Source: Sapientia aquatica
GTDB lineage: Bacteria; Pseudomonadota; Gammaproteobacteria; Burkholderiales; Burkholderiaceae_D
Assembly: GCF_004358105.1 (NCBI RefSeq)
Contig: NZ_SMYL01000005.1
Coordinates: forward strand, 1 to 64,000
DNA: 64,000 nt
Direction of reading: 5' to 3'
In this document: positions 8,440 to 17,602 of the stretch, in pieces
How positions within the stretch are numbered: position 1 is the stretch's first letter
Layout: every line of letters starts with the position of its first letter
Notes under the pieces: generated by a model
Databases searched by the model: none
What the model was told of the DNA's origin: nothing
What the model saw: only the letters and a program-made list of their open reading frames with translations
Translations under genes and position numbers: made by a program

Positions 8440-10652
8440 TTCGCCCCCGTGATTTTGCCAGCTTGCAGCGCAGCGATAATTTGCGCTTTGGGACCATCGG
8501 CGACGATTAATCCACCATCCATCACAATGATTCGGTCGGCCAAATCCATGAGGCTCGAGCGATGCGTGACGATAATCATGGTTTTATGTCTGCCGAATTG
8601 GCCCAGACGCTCTTTTAACTGCGATTCAGAAATAAAATCCATTGCGCTAGTCGGTTCATCGAGCAACATGATCGGTGGGTCGAGCAGCACCGAGCGCGCA
8701 ATCGCAATGCTTTGGCGTTGGCCTCCAGACAAGGATTCGCCACGTTCACTGACCACCATGTCGAAACCTTCGGGATGGCTATTCACAAAGTCGGCTAAAC
8801 CTGCCAATTCGGCGGCCGCAACCAATGCGCGGTCATCGGCGTAGGGGGCGCGTATGGCAATGTTTTCGCGCAAGGTGCCATAAAACAAGGTTGAATCCTG
8901 CGCGACATAGCCCAGACTGCGGCGCAAATCAGCGGGATCGAGTTGGCGCAAGTCGATTCCGTCCAGTAGCACAGCGCCTTTGGTCGGAGCGTATAAGCCG
9001 AGTATCAACTTTTGCATGGTCGATTTACCTGAACCGACTCGACCAATAATGGCGACATGTTCGCCCGGTTTAACGCTAAAACTCACTCCCCGCAATGCGG
9101 TTTCTTCACGCCCCGGATAGGCGAAATGCACGTCTTTGAATTCGATATTGCCGCGAATTTCTGGTCGATGAACGAAAGTCGCTTCATCGCTGCGTTCGCT
9201 TGGCGTATTCATGATGCCTTCGAGCGCATTCATCGAGTTTTTAGCGTTTTCAAATTGGAGCAACAAGCCCACCACTTGACCAAGCGGTGCCATGGCGCGA
9301 CCCGCTAACATCGTGGCTGCAATTAAGCCGCCCATGGTTAACATTTTTTCGTGAATCAGATACACGCCGGCGACCACAATTGCTACGTTGACGAATTGCT
9401 GGATCGCTGATGCGCCGTTCATACTGGTGGCCGACAATAAGCGCAATTGAGCGCTGACACGGGCTAGGAAGGCGGTAGTTTTTTCCCACTTGGCTTGCAT
9501 CTGACTCTCAGCGCCATTAGCTTTAATGGTTTCCAAGGCGGTCAAGCTTTCAACCAAAGTCGCATTGCGTAAGGCCGAAGCGCAGAAGGTGGTTTCAGAC
9601 AATTCGCGCATGCGATGCTGAATCACGTAGCTATACATAATCACCGCCAAAATGCCTAACACCGGCAAGAAAACCAGCGGCCAAGAAATCCATGCGATAA
9701 CGATTAAAAACACCAGCGCGAACGGTAAATCGATCAAGGTCGTCACCGTAGCTGACGCGATAAAATCGCGCACCACTTCAAACGAGCGCAAGTTAGACGC
9801 AAACGCGCCAACCGAAGCAGGGCGCTGCGATAAGCGCATTCCCAAGACGCGCTCCATGATTAATGCCGATAATTTCAGATCAATCCGCGCGCTGGCTAAA
9901 TCAACAAAATGCCCACGCAATAAGCGAATGACGTAATCCAAAATTAGTACCAAAGTCATGCCAGCAGCAAAGACCCACAGCGTCTCTAGCGCGTAATTGG
10001 GCACCACGCGGTCATACACATTCATCGAAAACAACGGCATCGCAATCCCGAACAGATTGATCAACAGAGCCGCCGCCATGATGTCTTTGAACAGTGAAAC
10101 CTGATCGAGTATCGTGCCCCAAAACCAATGTTTTTGTGGTGTGTCGCTAATTGGCGGAGTGCGGTTATCGAAGCGAAAGCGTGGACGTGAAAACAGAGTG
10201 ACGCCTTCGTAACGCTGTTCTAATTCGTCGAGAGGTAAAAAAACTTCGCCTTGCCCAGAATCGGGGAACAGCAATTTAGCGTTACTAGTCACCGGATTCC
10301 AGCTCAGCAAAACGCAGGCTTGATTGTTTTTTAATAACAGGATGGCTGGTAATAATGCCGGATCGATTTTGGTTAATTCGCGGCGCACGACCTTGGCGGA
10401 AAATCCTGCGTTTGACGCGGCGCGGGTAAATAACGCGGGCGTTAAACCTTGGGCAGAAAGTGGCAATCCGGCCGATAGCGCAGCCTTGGTATTTGGTCGG
10501 CCATAAATGCGGGTTAATTCCACCAAGCAATCGAGCAGGGGATCGGTGTGCAGTTGATCTTCGGGTAAGTCAATGTCGATGCGTGAATGGAGTGGGGTGC
10601 TTTGGTTTGACACTGTCGGATTGTTCGGTGGTTGCGTGTCGTTCACTATCAT
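8436..10652 (-). CDS. lapB: Type I secretion ABC transporter (LapB-like)
   Basis: Inner membrane exporter that should drive ATP-dependent secretion of the giant adhesin. Residues 38-165 form a C39-peptidase-like domain; a cysteine is present at 42 (LLDCLVELT) but the usual histidine context is not seen, so I read it as a non-proteolytic docking domain as in LapB and HlyB. Membrane segments span about 190-470. The nucleotide-binding domain has Walker A GRVGSGKST (537-545), signature LSGGQ (641-645), Walker B IMLLDEP (661-667) and an H-loop THRSS near 696. The 738-residue length is normal. It leads the lapB-lapC-regulator unit. Confidence 0.94.
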   Translation of the reverse strand: MIVNDTQPPNNPTVSNQSTPLHSRIDIDLPEDQLHTDPLLDCLVELTRIYGRPNTKAALSAGLPLSAQGLTPALFTRAASNAGFSAKVVRRELTKIDPALLPAILLLKNNQACVLLSWNPVTSNAKLLFPDSGQGEVFLPLDELEQRYEGVTLFSRPRFRFDNRTPPISDTPQKHWFWGTILDQVSLFKDIMAAALLINLFGIAMPLFSMNVYDRVVPNYALETLWVFAAGMTLVLILDYVIRLLRGHFVDLASARIDLKLSALIMERVLGMRLSQRPASVGAFASNLRSFEVVRDFIASATVTTLIDLPFALVFLIVIAWISWPLVFLPVLGILAVIMYSYVIQHRMRELSETTFCASALRNATLVESLTALETIKANGAESQMQAKWEKTTAFLARVSAQLRLLSATSMNGASAIQQFVNVAIVVAGVYLIHEKMLTMGGLIAATMLAGRAMAPLGQVVGLLLQFENAKNSMNALEGIMNTPSERSDEATFVHRPEIRGNIEFKDVHFAYPGREETALRGVSFSVKPGEHVAIIGRVGSGKSTMQKLILGLYAPTKGAVLLDGIDLRQLDPADLRRSLGYVAQDSTLFYGTLRENIAIRAPYADDRALVAAAELAGLADFVNSHPEGFDMVVSERGESLSGGQRQSIAIARSVLLDPPIMLLDEPTSAMDFISESQLKERLGQFGRHKTMIIVTHRSSLMDLADRIIVMDGGLIVADGPKAQIIAALQAGKITGAK

Positions 10653-10944
10653 TGCTTTTTCCGGTCTAGTCGATGAGCCTGCAATGGAATGCGGCGGTTA
10701 AACTTGGGCGGTTCGTTGCGCCAATAGATCACAGGTTTTTAATGGCAATCGACCTACGCTAATAAATTTACCCGCCATTACCGACGTATCTTGCCCAAGA
10801 CGCGCCGAATGGCTTTTACATAGTAGTTCAAAAAGTACTAAAAATCATTGCCTGAAAGAATTTTTTAAACTTGTTTTGTAACGCAGTCCGTTTTTACTGC
10901 GATTAGCAGCAAAAACGGGAGGGTTATGCTTGGCCGGGAAGTGC
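10653..10944. other. Intergenic region between lapE-like gene and lapB with a long hairpin
   Basis: 292 bases. At 10888-10918 there is an imperfect palindrome: outer arms CCGTTTTT/AAAAACGG and inner arms CTGC/GCAG around a short loop. It lies 27 bases after the channel gene and has no T-run, so it is not a standard terminator. At 10820-10839 there is an inverted repeat TAGTA-N10-TACTA. Either could be involved in lapB expression; I see no confident promoter. Confidence 0.45.
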
Positions 10945-12789
10945 TTATCGGGCTTCTGGAATTTCCGACACGATCAACCAACGACCGTTGATGTTTTCCC
11001 ATTCCATTGTTTTTTCAACTAGGTCACTGTAAATGTCACTGACGTATTCTTGATGAAATTGCGTTACCGCATGGTTGGCATCTTTGAAGGTGAATTCAAT
11101 ATTGCTGATCTTGACCGAAATGGACTTTTTCTCGGATATGCGCGCATTGCGGCGTTCCTTCCATTTGTCGTGATCTTTGTCCATGCTCGCCTTAAAGGTG
11201 CTGCTGTAGCAATTTAAGTACGCTGTAATATTTTTGCCTTCCCACGATTTGCGCCACACAGAAATCATGCCTTCGATCGCTTTTTGCGCTGGGACTGTTG
11301 ATACTTCGGCGGCCGCAGTTGGCGCCGGGGAAACAGCCGTTTTGTCGCGCTCTGAAACCGTCGCCGCCGCCGCTGGAGCAGAATCTTTTAACAATGCAAT
11401 CGCGCGTTGATTTAACTCTTCTTTATTGGTGACATAAGTTTGCGGCGCTTCGATTGGGCAATGGGCCGCTTGAGTTTCGTCGTCGCCATCAAACTTAGGC
11501 AGCGGGCCTGCATCGGGGCGTGTTAATCCTAATGTTCGGAATAAATTGCCCATGCCAGCCTGCATTCGTGCGAACGCAATTTGTTGATCGTATTGCGCTT
11601 CAATGTAGGAGCGCTTTGCTTGGAATAACTCGTTTTCGGTATCCAATAAATCCAGCAACGTCCGTTGACCAATGTTGAACTGCTGGCGATACGCATCGCG
11701 CGCTTTTTCGATCGACAATTGATGTTGATCGAGGTAGGTCAGTAATTCAGTGATTTTGTGTCTGTCGTTATAGGCAATTTCAAGGTTTTGGCGCGTGTCT
11801 CGGCACACTTTATCGCGGTAGTCGCGGGTTACGTTGATTTGATCGGCCAGTTGATGCAATTTGGCGCGGTCGCTAAAGCCATTAAAGATATTCCATGACA
11901 AAACGATTTGCGCCGATTTGTCGTTGGTTTCACCGATTTCGCTGTTGATATTGGTGCCGTGCTGACCACTTAAGCGCACATCAACGCGCGGTTGGAAGGC
12001 ACTTTTGCGTCCACTCGCTTCGCTATTGGCGGCGCGAATATTTTCGATTGCGGCCAACAATGCTGGATTGTTTGAATTTGAGGTGCTGATTGCCGCGCTT
12101 AATTCTGGCGGAATTTCTTTGTCTAGTCCGCGTGTTTCAGCCAGCATTGGCCCTGGTGGTTGCCCAACTAAACGCTGATAACGTGCGCTAACGTCGTGCA
12201 AATTGGATGTTTCTGTTAATAAGTTGGCTTCTGCCACCGCAAGGCGGGCTGATGATTGTTCTAAGTCAACCCGTCGGCCAACACCGGCTTTGGCTTTGCT
12301 TTGTAGTTGTTCGTATAGGGCGCGATGTTGTACGTAATTATCTTCGGCCAAGCCGACTAATTTGCGGTAGCGCAACACATCGAGATGAGCGCGTACAACT
12401 TCAAGCGTGGTGGTTTCAGTTGCGTCGTACAAGTCGTACAGCTTGACTAAGCGGTTGTGATCAAGCCGCGCGACTTCATTTTTGGTAGCGAAGCCGTCGT
12501 ACAACATTTGCGTCAACGTAATTGATTGCGAGTGGGAATTATAGTTGTTGCGTAGCAACGGTTCATTGTGCATCTCATAACTGCTACCTGCTTGCACATC
12601 GACCTTGGGCAAATAGCCGCCCGATGCCACATCGCGCTCACCATTTGCTGCTTGAAAAGCATGCCATTTGATTTGAACTTCTGGATTGGTCAGCACAGCC
12701 TCTTGCGCCGCTTGCTGCACTGTCGTGACTTGGGCGTTAGCTAGAACCGGGAGCAAGCTAAGTAGTAACAAGTTCTTTTTTTTCAGCAT
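10945..12789 (-). CDS. lapE: TolC-family outer membrane channel with C-terminal NTF2-like domain (LapE-like)
   Basis: Outer membrane exit duct of the adhesin secretion system, where the adhesin's retention module would be held. I chose ATG 12789 over a GTG two codons earlier; it gives 614 residues. A signal peptide (LLLLSLLPVLANA) ends before QVTTV. Residues 20-425 are two outer membrane efflux repeats (AQEAVLTNPEV early; ARDAYRQQFNIGQRTLLDLLD late). A low-complexity Ala/Pro/Thr linker (about 435-500) leads to an extra domain at about 503-614 (SVWRKSWEGKNITAYLNCY, then WLIVSEI) that looks like an NTF2/SnoaL-like fold of the Cds6 type. TolC proteins usually end near 450 residues, so this is a fusion; the extra domain should sit in the periplasm. 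Lies upstream of lapB on the same strand, divergent from lapG. Confidence 0.88.
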   Translation of the reverse strand: MLKKKNLLLLSLLPVLANAQVTTVQQAAQEAVLTNPEVQIKWHAFQAANGERDVASGGYLPKVDVQAGSSYEMHNEPLLRNNYNSHSQSITLTQMLYDGFATKNEVARLDHNRLVKLYDLYDATETTTLEVVRAHLDVLRYRKLVGLAEDNYVQHRALYEQLQSKAKAGVGRRVDLEQSSARLAVAEANLLTETSNLHDVSARYQRLVGQPPGPMLAETRGLDKEIPPELSAAISTSNSNNPALLAAIENIRAANSEASGRKSAFQPRVDVRLSGQHGTNINSEIGETNDKSAQIVLSWNIFNGFSDRAKLHQLADQINVTRDYRDKVCRDTRQNLEIAYNDRHKITELLTYLDQHQLSIEKARDAYRQQFNIGQRTLLDLLDTENELFQAKRSYIEAQYDQQIAFARMQAGMGNLFRTLGLTRPDAGPLPKFDGDDETQAAHCPIEAPQTYVTNKEELNQRAIALLKDSAPAAAATVSERDKTAVSPAPTAAAEVSTVPAQKAIEGMISVWRKSWEGKNITAYLNCYSSTFKASMDKDHDKWKERRNARISEKKSISVKISNIEFTFKDANHAVTQFHQEYVSDIYSDLVEKTMEWENINGRWLIVSEIPEAR

Positions 12790-13123
12790 ATACACAATCT
12801 TTTGAGCAAAAGGAAATAGTTGATAGTTCTAACGTGTGAGGCGTTAACAAATTGTTGATGCAAATGTAATGTGTGTAACATTTTCTCATAATTTAAGATT
12901 TATTTTTTCTTTTGTGTCCTGAGTGAAACTTTAATTTACAAAATTAGCGAATTAATTTTACTTTATTTTAACTTGTGTGGTTCTGGAAAGTATTTCAGCA
13001 AAACTTTTTATACATCCTAAAATTAAGGCCACCGTTGCGGCAGCAACTTCCCGATTCCTGTTTAACGCTAGCTGCAATCAGCTTTGGCGCTAGGCGAAAA
13101 TACAACTCAGCCCGCAATAAATA
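12790..13123. other. AT-rich divergent promoter region between lapE-like gene and lapG
   Basis: 334 bases, visibly more AT-rich than the flanking genes, especially 12880-12990. It must hold the start signals for both divergent transcripts. I could not pick a convincing -35/-10 pair or a recognisable operator on either strand. Confidence 0.5.
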
Positions 13124-13807
13124 ATGATCAAACGTATTAATAAGGTTTTGTTGCTATTAATGACGATTGTTGCCTTATCGCTTTGGTGCTTGCAATCGTC
13201 GCAATGGGCATTTGCGCTCGATATGAATCTGGTTCAGCAAACTTTTAAGCGCATGGGTGGCAAGCCTCAGGCCTTGGCGGAGTGGCAAAACCTGCTGCAA
13301 GAGGCGAAGGATTTACCGATTAATGAAAAATTAAAACGGGTGAACACGTTCTTTAATCACCACATTACTTTTGCCGAAGACATTGATGTGTGGGGGCAAG
13401 ACGATTATTGGGCTACGCCGATGGAGTCGCTCTCAAAGGGGCGCGGGGATTGTGAAGATTATGTGATCGCGAAGTACTTTGTATTGCGTGAATTAAATGT
13501 TCCTGAAAAGCAACTTCGCTTAATATATGTTAAAGCGCACATCGGACGAGTTGACAGTCAAGTTGAGCAGGCCCACATGATTTTGGCGTATTACCCAACG
13601 CCGGATGAGGAGCCGCTCATTCTCGATAACTTAATTACCGATATCCGACCCGCTTCAAGACGTCCCGACCTGCGACCAATATTTAGTTTTAATAGCGAGG
13701 GCGTCTTTGTCGGCGTGACGGGAAGCGCATCAGTCGGGCCGGGCGGAGTGGGGCGATTGTCACGTTGGGCTGATTTGCTGCAGCGAGCCCATGCTGAAGG
13801 TTTTTAA
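13124..13807 (+). CDS. lapG: Periplasmic cysteine protease LapG (transglutaminase-like, DUF920)
   Basis: Cuts the adhesin behind its retention module and so releases cells from the surface. A 227-residue protein with an N-terminal export segment (residues about 7-31, ending WAFA). The papain-like triad of the LapG family is visible: Cys110 in GRGDCEDY, His151 in QAHMIL and Asp168 in LILDN. Acidic residues Asp109, Glu111 and Asp112 next to the cysteine match the calcium-binding loop of known LapG proteins. The motif WATPMESLSKGRGD is also typical. No strong ribosome site is seen before the ATG. It is followed 41 bases later by lapD, the protein that sequesters it, in a two-gene unit. Confidence 0.95.
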   Translation: MIKRINKVLLLLMTIVALSLWCLQSSQWAFALDMNLVQQTFKRMGGKPQALAEWQNLLQEAKDLPINEKLKRVNTFFNHHITFAEDIDVWGQDDYWATPMESLSKGRGDCEDYVIAKYFVLRELNVPEKQLRLIYVKAHIGRVDSQVEQAHMILAYYPTPDEEPLILDNLITDIRPASRRPDLRPIFSFNSEGVFVGVTGSASVGPGGVGRLSRWADLLQRAHAEGF

Positions 13808-13848
13808 ACTAAATTTAGAATTAACTGAATCATAAATAGGAGTTGACG

Positions 13849-15774
13849 ATGTCAATGTATCGCCAAATATGGCTTTCGCTATTGCTAACCGCAGCGTTAA
13901 GTTTGGCCGGAGGTTTGTTAGCCTCGACCTATAGCGCGCGAGGCTATCTTGAAGATCAATTGCGCATTAAGAATTCCGACAATGCGGCGTCGTTGGCGTT
14001 GTCGCTAGGTCAGCATGGACAGGACCCGGTCGACATTAAATTGGCGGTCGCCGCGATGTTTGATAACGGTCATTACGAATTAATTCGTGTGGTGGATCCG
14101 CATGGGGTGGAAGTCGTTGCACGTAAAGCCAATACTGAAATCTATGATGCACCAATGTGGTTTGTAAATTTAGTCCCGCTGCGTTCGCTGCCCGGCGAAG
14201 CACAAATCAGCAATGGTTGGAATCAGGTCGGCAAGGTCACTATTATTAGTAATACCCGATTTGCATACCGAACATTGTGGGAATCAACGCTGGCGATGGT
14301 TGGGGCGTTATTTTTCAGCAGCTTCTTGGGCGGTTGGTTAGGAACGCTGGTCTTGCGCCGTCTGAAAAAAACGCTCAACGAAGTGATCGCCCAAGCGCAG
14401 GCCATTACGGAACATCATTTCATTACTACGCCAGAATCCAATGTGCCGGAATTGCGTCAATTGACTTCGGCCATGAATACAACCGTTCTACTGTTGAAAA
14501 AGATGTTCGCTGAAGAAGCAATTCGCCTAGAGCGGGTGCGCTTGGAAGCGAATTCAGATTCCCTGACTGGCTTGGCGAATCGCAGCTATTTCATGGCGCA
14601 GTTGCAAGCGCTGTTTGAAATGGAAGATGCTAATTCTGGAACGCTCTTATTAATTCGTATTGCCAACTTAGCCGATATCAATAAGCGCTTGGGTCGGAGT
14701 CAAACCGACGAAATGCTCAAAGCAGTCGCGGCAGTTTTATTGCGCGCGACAGAAAAAATCCCCAACGCGTTGTCGGCTCGCTTGAATGGCGCAGACTTTG
14801 GCGTGTTGTTGCCCCTCACCGAGCAGCATCCAATTTCTGATCAGTTGCTTGAGCAACTTGTGGTGGGAACTTCCGCCTACATTCAACAGGGCACGGTTGC
14901 GTATATCGGCGCGGGGCAGTTCAGCTACGGTCTGAATTCTGCCAATCTTTTAAGTCAGGTTGATTCCGCGCTAGCGGCGGCTGAGGCACAGGGAATTAAT
15001 TGTATCCGCGATGCGGGCGTTGTGGTGAATGCCGATGCGCCGCGCAGCAATGAGCAATGGCTGCGCTTACTCTATCAAGCGATTGAGAATCGAGAAACTA
15101 AGTTGGGCGCTTTTCCGGTCACCGACTTCAATCAACAATTGGTGCACAGCGAATGTCCACTGCGCATGCGCGTGGCGGGTGAATGGTTGCCAGCAGGGCG
15201 GTTTTTCCCGGTCGCCGAGCGCTTGGGCTTGAGTTCCACCATGGACACCACCGCGCTCACTTTGGGTATTGAGGAGCTGAATGCAAATCGCCAAATCGCA
15301 GGTTTAGCAATTAACTTATCGGCGCGTTCCTTAGAGGACGAGACATTCTGTAATTATGTGCGCACGATGTTGTTGGCCAATCCGAAAGCCAGCAAACGGC
15401 TTTGGATTGAATTTCCAGAATACGGCGCTTTTGCTCATATTGCGGCATTCACCGAGTTCGTCCGGCAGATGAAAGAAACCGGCTGCAAAGTTGGCTTAGA
15501 GCATTTTGGACGGCAATTTAGTCAAATTGGTTTGCTGCAAGAATTGAAATTGGATTATTTAAAAGTGGATGCAAGTTTTATCCGCGATATTGCTCATAAC
15601 TCCGGCAATCAAGTGTTTTTGAAAGGCTTAATCAGCATTGGGCACAATTTAGGGATGCAAATCTTTGCCGAGGGCGTGACCGAGCAAGCAGAAATGAGTA
15701 CTTTAGAGCAACTTGGCTTTGACGGCGCGACCGGGCCAGGCGTCAAAATCGCCTCGTTTGAAAATAAAGTTTAA
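13849..15774 (+). CDS. lapD: c-di-GMP receptor LapD (degenerate GGDEF-EAL)
   Basis: Inner membrane receptor that binds c-di-GMP in the cytoplasm and, when loaded, holds LapG in the periplasm. ATG 13849 is preferred over TTG 13843 because AGGAG (13838-13842) is properly spaced from the ATG. The 641 residues comprise a first membrane segment (8-26), a periplasmic LapD_MoxY domain with the LapG-contact tryptophan in NGWNQVGKV (Trp124), a second membrane segment (about 145-170), a HAMP segment, then GGDEF and EAL domains. The GGDEF site reads NGADF (313-317) and the EAL site reads SEC-P-L in HSECPL (433-438), so neither cyclase nor phosphodiesterase activity is expected. This is the normal state of LapD receptors. 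Confidence 0.94.
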   Translation: MSMYRQIWLSLLLTAALSLAGGLLASTYSARGYLEDQLRIKNSDNAASLALSLGQHGQDPVDIKLAVAAMFDNGHYELIRVVDPHGVEVVARKANTEIYDAPMWFVNLVPLRSLPGEAQISNGWNQVGKVTIISNTRFAYRTLWESTLAMVGALFFSSFLGGWLGTLVLRRLKKTLNEVIAQAQAITEHHFITTPESNVPELRQLTSAMNTTVLLLKKMFAEEAIRLERVRLEANSDSLTGLANRSYFMAQLQALFEMEDANSGTLLLIRIANLADINKRLGRSQTDEMLKAVAAVLLRATEKIPNALSARLNGADFGVLLPLTEQHPISDQLLEQLVVGTSAYIQQGTVAYIGAGQFSYGLNSANLLSQVDSALAAAEAQGINCIRDAGVVVNADAPRSNEQWLRLLYQAIENRETKLGAFPVTDFNQQLVHSECPLRMRVAGEWLPAGRFFPVAERLGLSSTMDTTALTLGIEELNANRQIAGLAINLSARSLEDETFCNYVRTMLLANPKASKRLWIEFPEYGAFAHIAAFTEFVRQMKETGCKVGLEHFGRQFSQIGLLQELKLDYLKVDASFIRDIAHNSGNQVFLKGLISIGHNLGMQIFAEGVTEQAEMSTLEQLGFDGATGPGVKIASFENKV

Positions 15775-15958
15775 ATTGTGGGGCGACGCTAATCACGGCC
15801 AGTTGGAATTGACGCCGTTATTTCAAACGTCCAAGTTACCGCGAGAACAAGATTCTTTTATAGAAAATCACAACAGGTCGAACCGGAAAAGTGTAAGAAA
15901 ACACAGTTTTTTTCATAAAATCAGCGCAATACGGCTTATTTTCTTGTAGAATATGCGG

Positions 15959-16026
15959 CTGGAGTTAAAGTGCCTCATGCAGAAATGCATGTGGAAATTT
16001 AAGCGACTTAGTCGCTTTTGTTTTTT
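15959..16026 (+). ncRNA. Candidate small RNA between lapD and tRNA-Leu
   Basis: A TAGAAT hexamer (15947-15952) could serve as a -10 element, although no good -35 is present. About seven bases later begins a short stretch with two hairpins: CATGCA-GAAA-TGCATG with a GNRA-type loop (arms extend to CC/GG with one mismatch, 15972-15993) and a terminator hairpin (16001-16017) followed by T's. Together they would give an RNA of about 65-70 nt. The alternative is that this is only the lapGD terminator region. No family was recognised. Confidence 0.35.
16001..16026 (+). terminator. Rho-independent terminator after lapD / candidate small RNA
   Basis: AAGCGAC-TTA-GTCGCTT forms a 7-bp stem with a 3-base loop, followed by TTTGTTTTTT. 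Confidence 0.75.
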
Positions 16027-16068
16027 CTGCACACTAAATATGCATATTCATCAAGTATGCACACTACC

Positions 16069-16155
16069 GCGAGGATGGCGAAATTGGTAGACGCACCAGG
16101 TTTAGGTCCTGACGCCAGTAATGGTGTGGGGGTTCGAGTCCCCCTTCTCGCACCA
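16069..16155 (+). tRNA. tRNA-Leu (anticodon UAG)
   Basis: 87 bases with all cloverleaf parts: acceptor GCGAGGA pairing with TTCTCGC, D-loop with GGTAGACGC, anticodon loop TTTAGGT giving anticodon TAG, a long variable arm typical of leucine tRNAs, T-loop GGTTCGAGTCC, and an encoded ACCA end. The trigger factor gene follows 26 bases later. Confidence 0.96.
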
Positions 16156-16181
16156 CAGACAATTTTTATTTGGACGATTAA

Positions 16182-17531
16182 ATGGTAACTGCTGTCGAAA
16201 CATTGGGTAAATTAGAACGCCGCCTCACTATCACTGTGCCTTTGGCCGAAGTGCGTGTGGAAGTTGAAAAACGCTTAAAAGTCCGCGCTCGCACAGCTAA
16301 AGCACCGGGTTTTCGTCCGGGTAAAGTGCCGATGAAAATGGTTGCCGCGCAGTTCGGTTATCAAGTGGAATCGGAAGTATTGAACGACAAAGTTGGCCGC
16401 GCTTTCAGCGATGCCGCTAACGAAAACAAACTGCGCGTAGCTGGCTACCCAAGCATTGCACCAAAAGAAGGTGCAGATGTAACGACTGGCCAAGCCGTAT
16501 TTGACGCAACATTCGAAATCTATCCTGATGTCACCATCGGTGATTTGACTGCAGCCGAAGTTACCCAAGTTAAAACCACTGTTAGCGATGTAGAAATCGA
16601 TAAAACGATCGACATTCTGCGCAAACAGCGCGTGCATTTCCACGTTAAAGGCCAAGCCGGCGAACACGGCGACGGCGGTGCAGATGTTTCCGCTCAAAAC
16701 GGCGACCGTGCCACAGTAAATTTCGTCGGCACTATCGACGGCGTTGAATTCCAAGGCGGTAAAGCAGACGGTTTCGTTTTCGTGTTAGGCGAAGGCCGCA
16801 TGTTGCCTGAATTCGAAGCCGCAACAATCGGCTTGAAAACTGGCGAATCCAAAGTATTCCAAATGACTTTCCCTGCGGATTACCACGGTAAAGACGTTGC
16901 AGGCAAAACAGCAGAATTCACCATTACATTGACTCAGTTAGAATGGGCGCACTTGCCAGAAGTCGATGCTGAATTTGCGAAAATGTTGGGCGTGGAAGAC
17001 GGCGATTTAGCTAAAATGCGCGCAGACATTAAAGAAAATTTAGAGCGTGAAGTCGGTGGTCGCGTAAAAGCGCAAACCAAAAACAGCGTGATGGATGCAT
17101 TGTTAAAGATTTCTGAATTTGACGTACCAAAAGTATTGATCAACCAAGATTCCGAGCGTTTAGCAGAAATGACTCGTCAAGACATGGCGCAACGCGGCAT
17201 GAATGTGAAAGACGTTCCATTCCCATTGGAAATGTTCCACGCGCAAGCAGAACGCCGTGTGCGTTTGGGCTTGATCTTGGCTGAATTGGTAAAAGTTAAC
17301 GGCTTGAAAGCGACTTTTGAACAAGTTGAAGCGCAAGTTGCTGATTTTGCAAAGAGCTACGAAGATCCAAAACAAGTCATGCGTTACTATTTCAACGACA
17401 GAAATCGTTTAGCTGAAGTAGAAGCCCTTGTATTAGAAGAAAACGTCGTCAACTTCGTACTCGGTAAAGCAAAAGTAACCGATAAAGTCATCTCTTTTGA
17501 TGAATTGATGGGTAACCAAGCTCAGGCATAA
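16182..17531 (+). CDS. tig: Trigger factor, ribosome-bound chaperone
   Basis: Peptidyl-prolyl isomerase chaperone that binds nascent chains at the ribosome exit tunnel. 449 residues, close to the family norm. The N-terminal ribosome-binding domain carries the signature [12 protein letters not shown] (about 45-56). The FKBP-type isomerase domain follows (about 160-250; [14 protein letters not shown], then [13 protein letters not shown]), and the C-terminal chaperone arm fills 260-449. It heads the cluster tig-clpP-clpX-lon, the usual proteobacterial arrangement linking nascent-chain folding and protein degradation. Confidence 0.97.
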   Translation: MVTAVETLGKLERRLTITVPLAEVRVEVEKRLKVRARTAKAPGFRPGKVPMKMVAAQFGYQVESEVLNDKVGRAFSDAANENKLRVAGYPSIAPKEGADVTTGQAVFDATFEIYPDVTIGDLTAAEVTQVKTTVSDVEIDKTIDILRKQRVHFHVKGQAGEHGDGGADVSAQNGDRATVNFVGTIDGVEFQGGKADGFVFVLGEGRMLPEFEAATIGLKTGESKVFQMTFPADYHGKDVAGKTAEFTITLTQLEWAHLPEVDAEFAKMLGVEDGDLAKMRADIKENLEREVGGRVKAQTKNSVMDALLKISEFDVPKVLINQDSERLAEMTRQDMAQRGMNVKDVPFPLEMFHAQAERRVRLGLILAELVKVNGLKATFEQVEAQVADFAKSYEDPKQVMRYYFNDRNRLAEVEALVLEENVVNFVLGKAKVTDKVISFDELMGNQAQA

Positions 17532-17550
17532 TTAGGCTAATGTGATTTAT

Positions 17551-17578
17551 TGACCTGATTATGCTCATAATCAGGTCA
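17551..17578 (+). promoter_or_regulatory. Perfect 13-bp stem-loop between tig and clpP
   Basis: TGACCTGATTATG and CATAATCAGGTCA are exact inverted repeats separated by CT. No T-run follows, so it is not a classic terminator; it lies 25 bases before the clpP start. It may be an mRNA processing or stability element between the two genes, or a binding site. Confidence 0.6.
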
Positions 17579-17602
17579 TAAACTAACCAACAAGGAAAAC
17601 AC

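Noticed and set aside
10518-10532. Cysteine 42 of LapB as an active C39 protease site
   Set aside because: The cysteine fits the position, but the histidine and aspartate context of bacteriocin-processing peptidases is not seen; LapB-type transporters have an inactive domain.
10757-10780. Search for a c-di-GMP riboswitch near the lap genes
   Set aside because: No segment in the lap intergenic regions matches the conserved GEMM core, so none is called.
16028-16066. Direct repeat TGCACACTA twice just before tRNA-Leu as an att site
   Set aside because: Only nine bases, no integrase gene and no foreign-looking DNA nearby.
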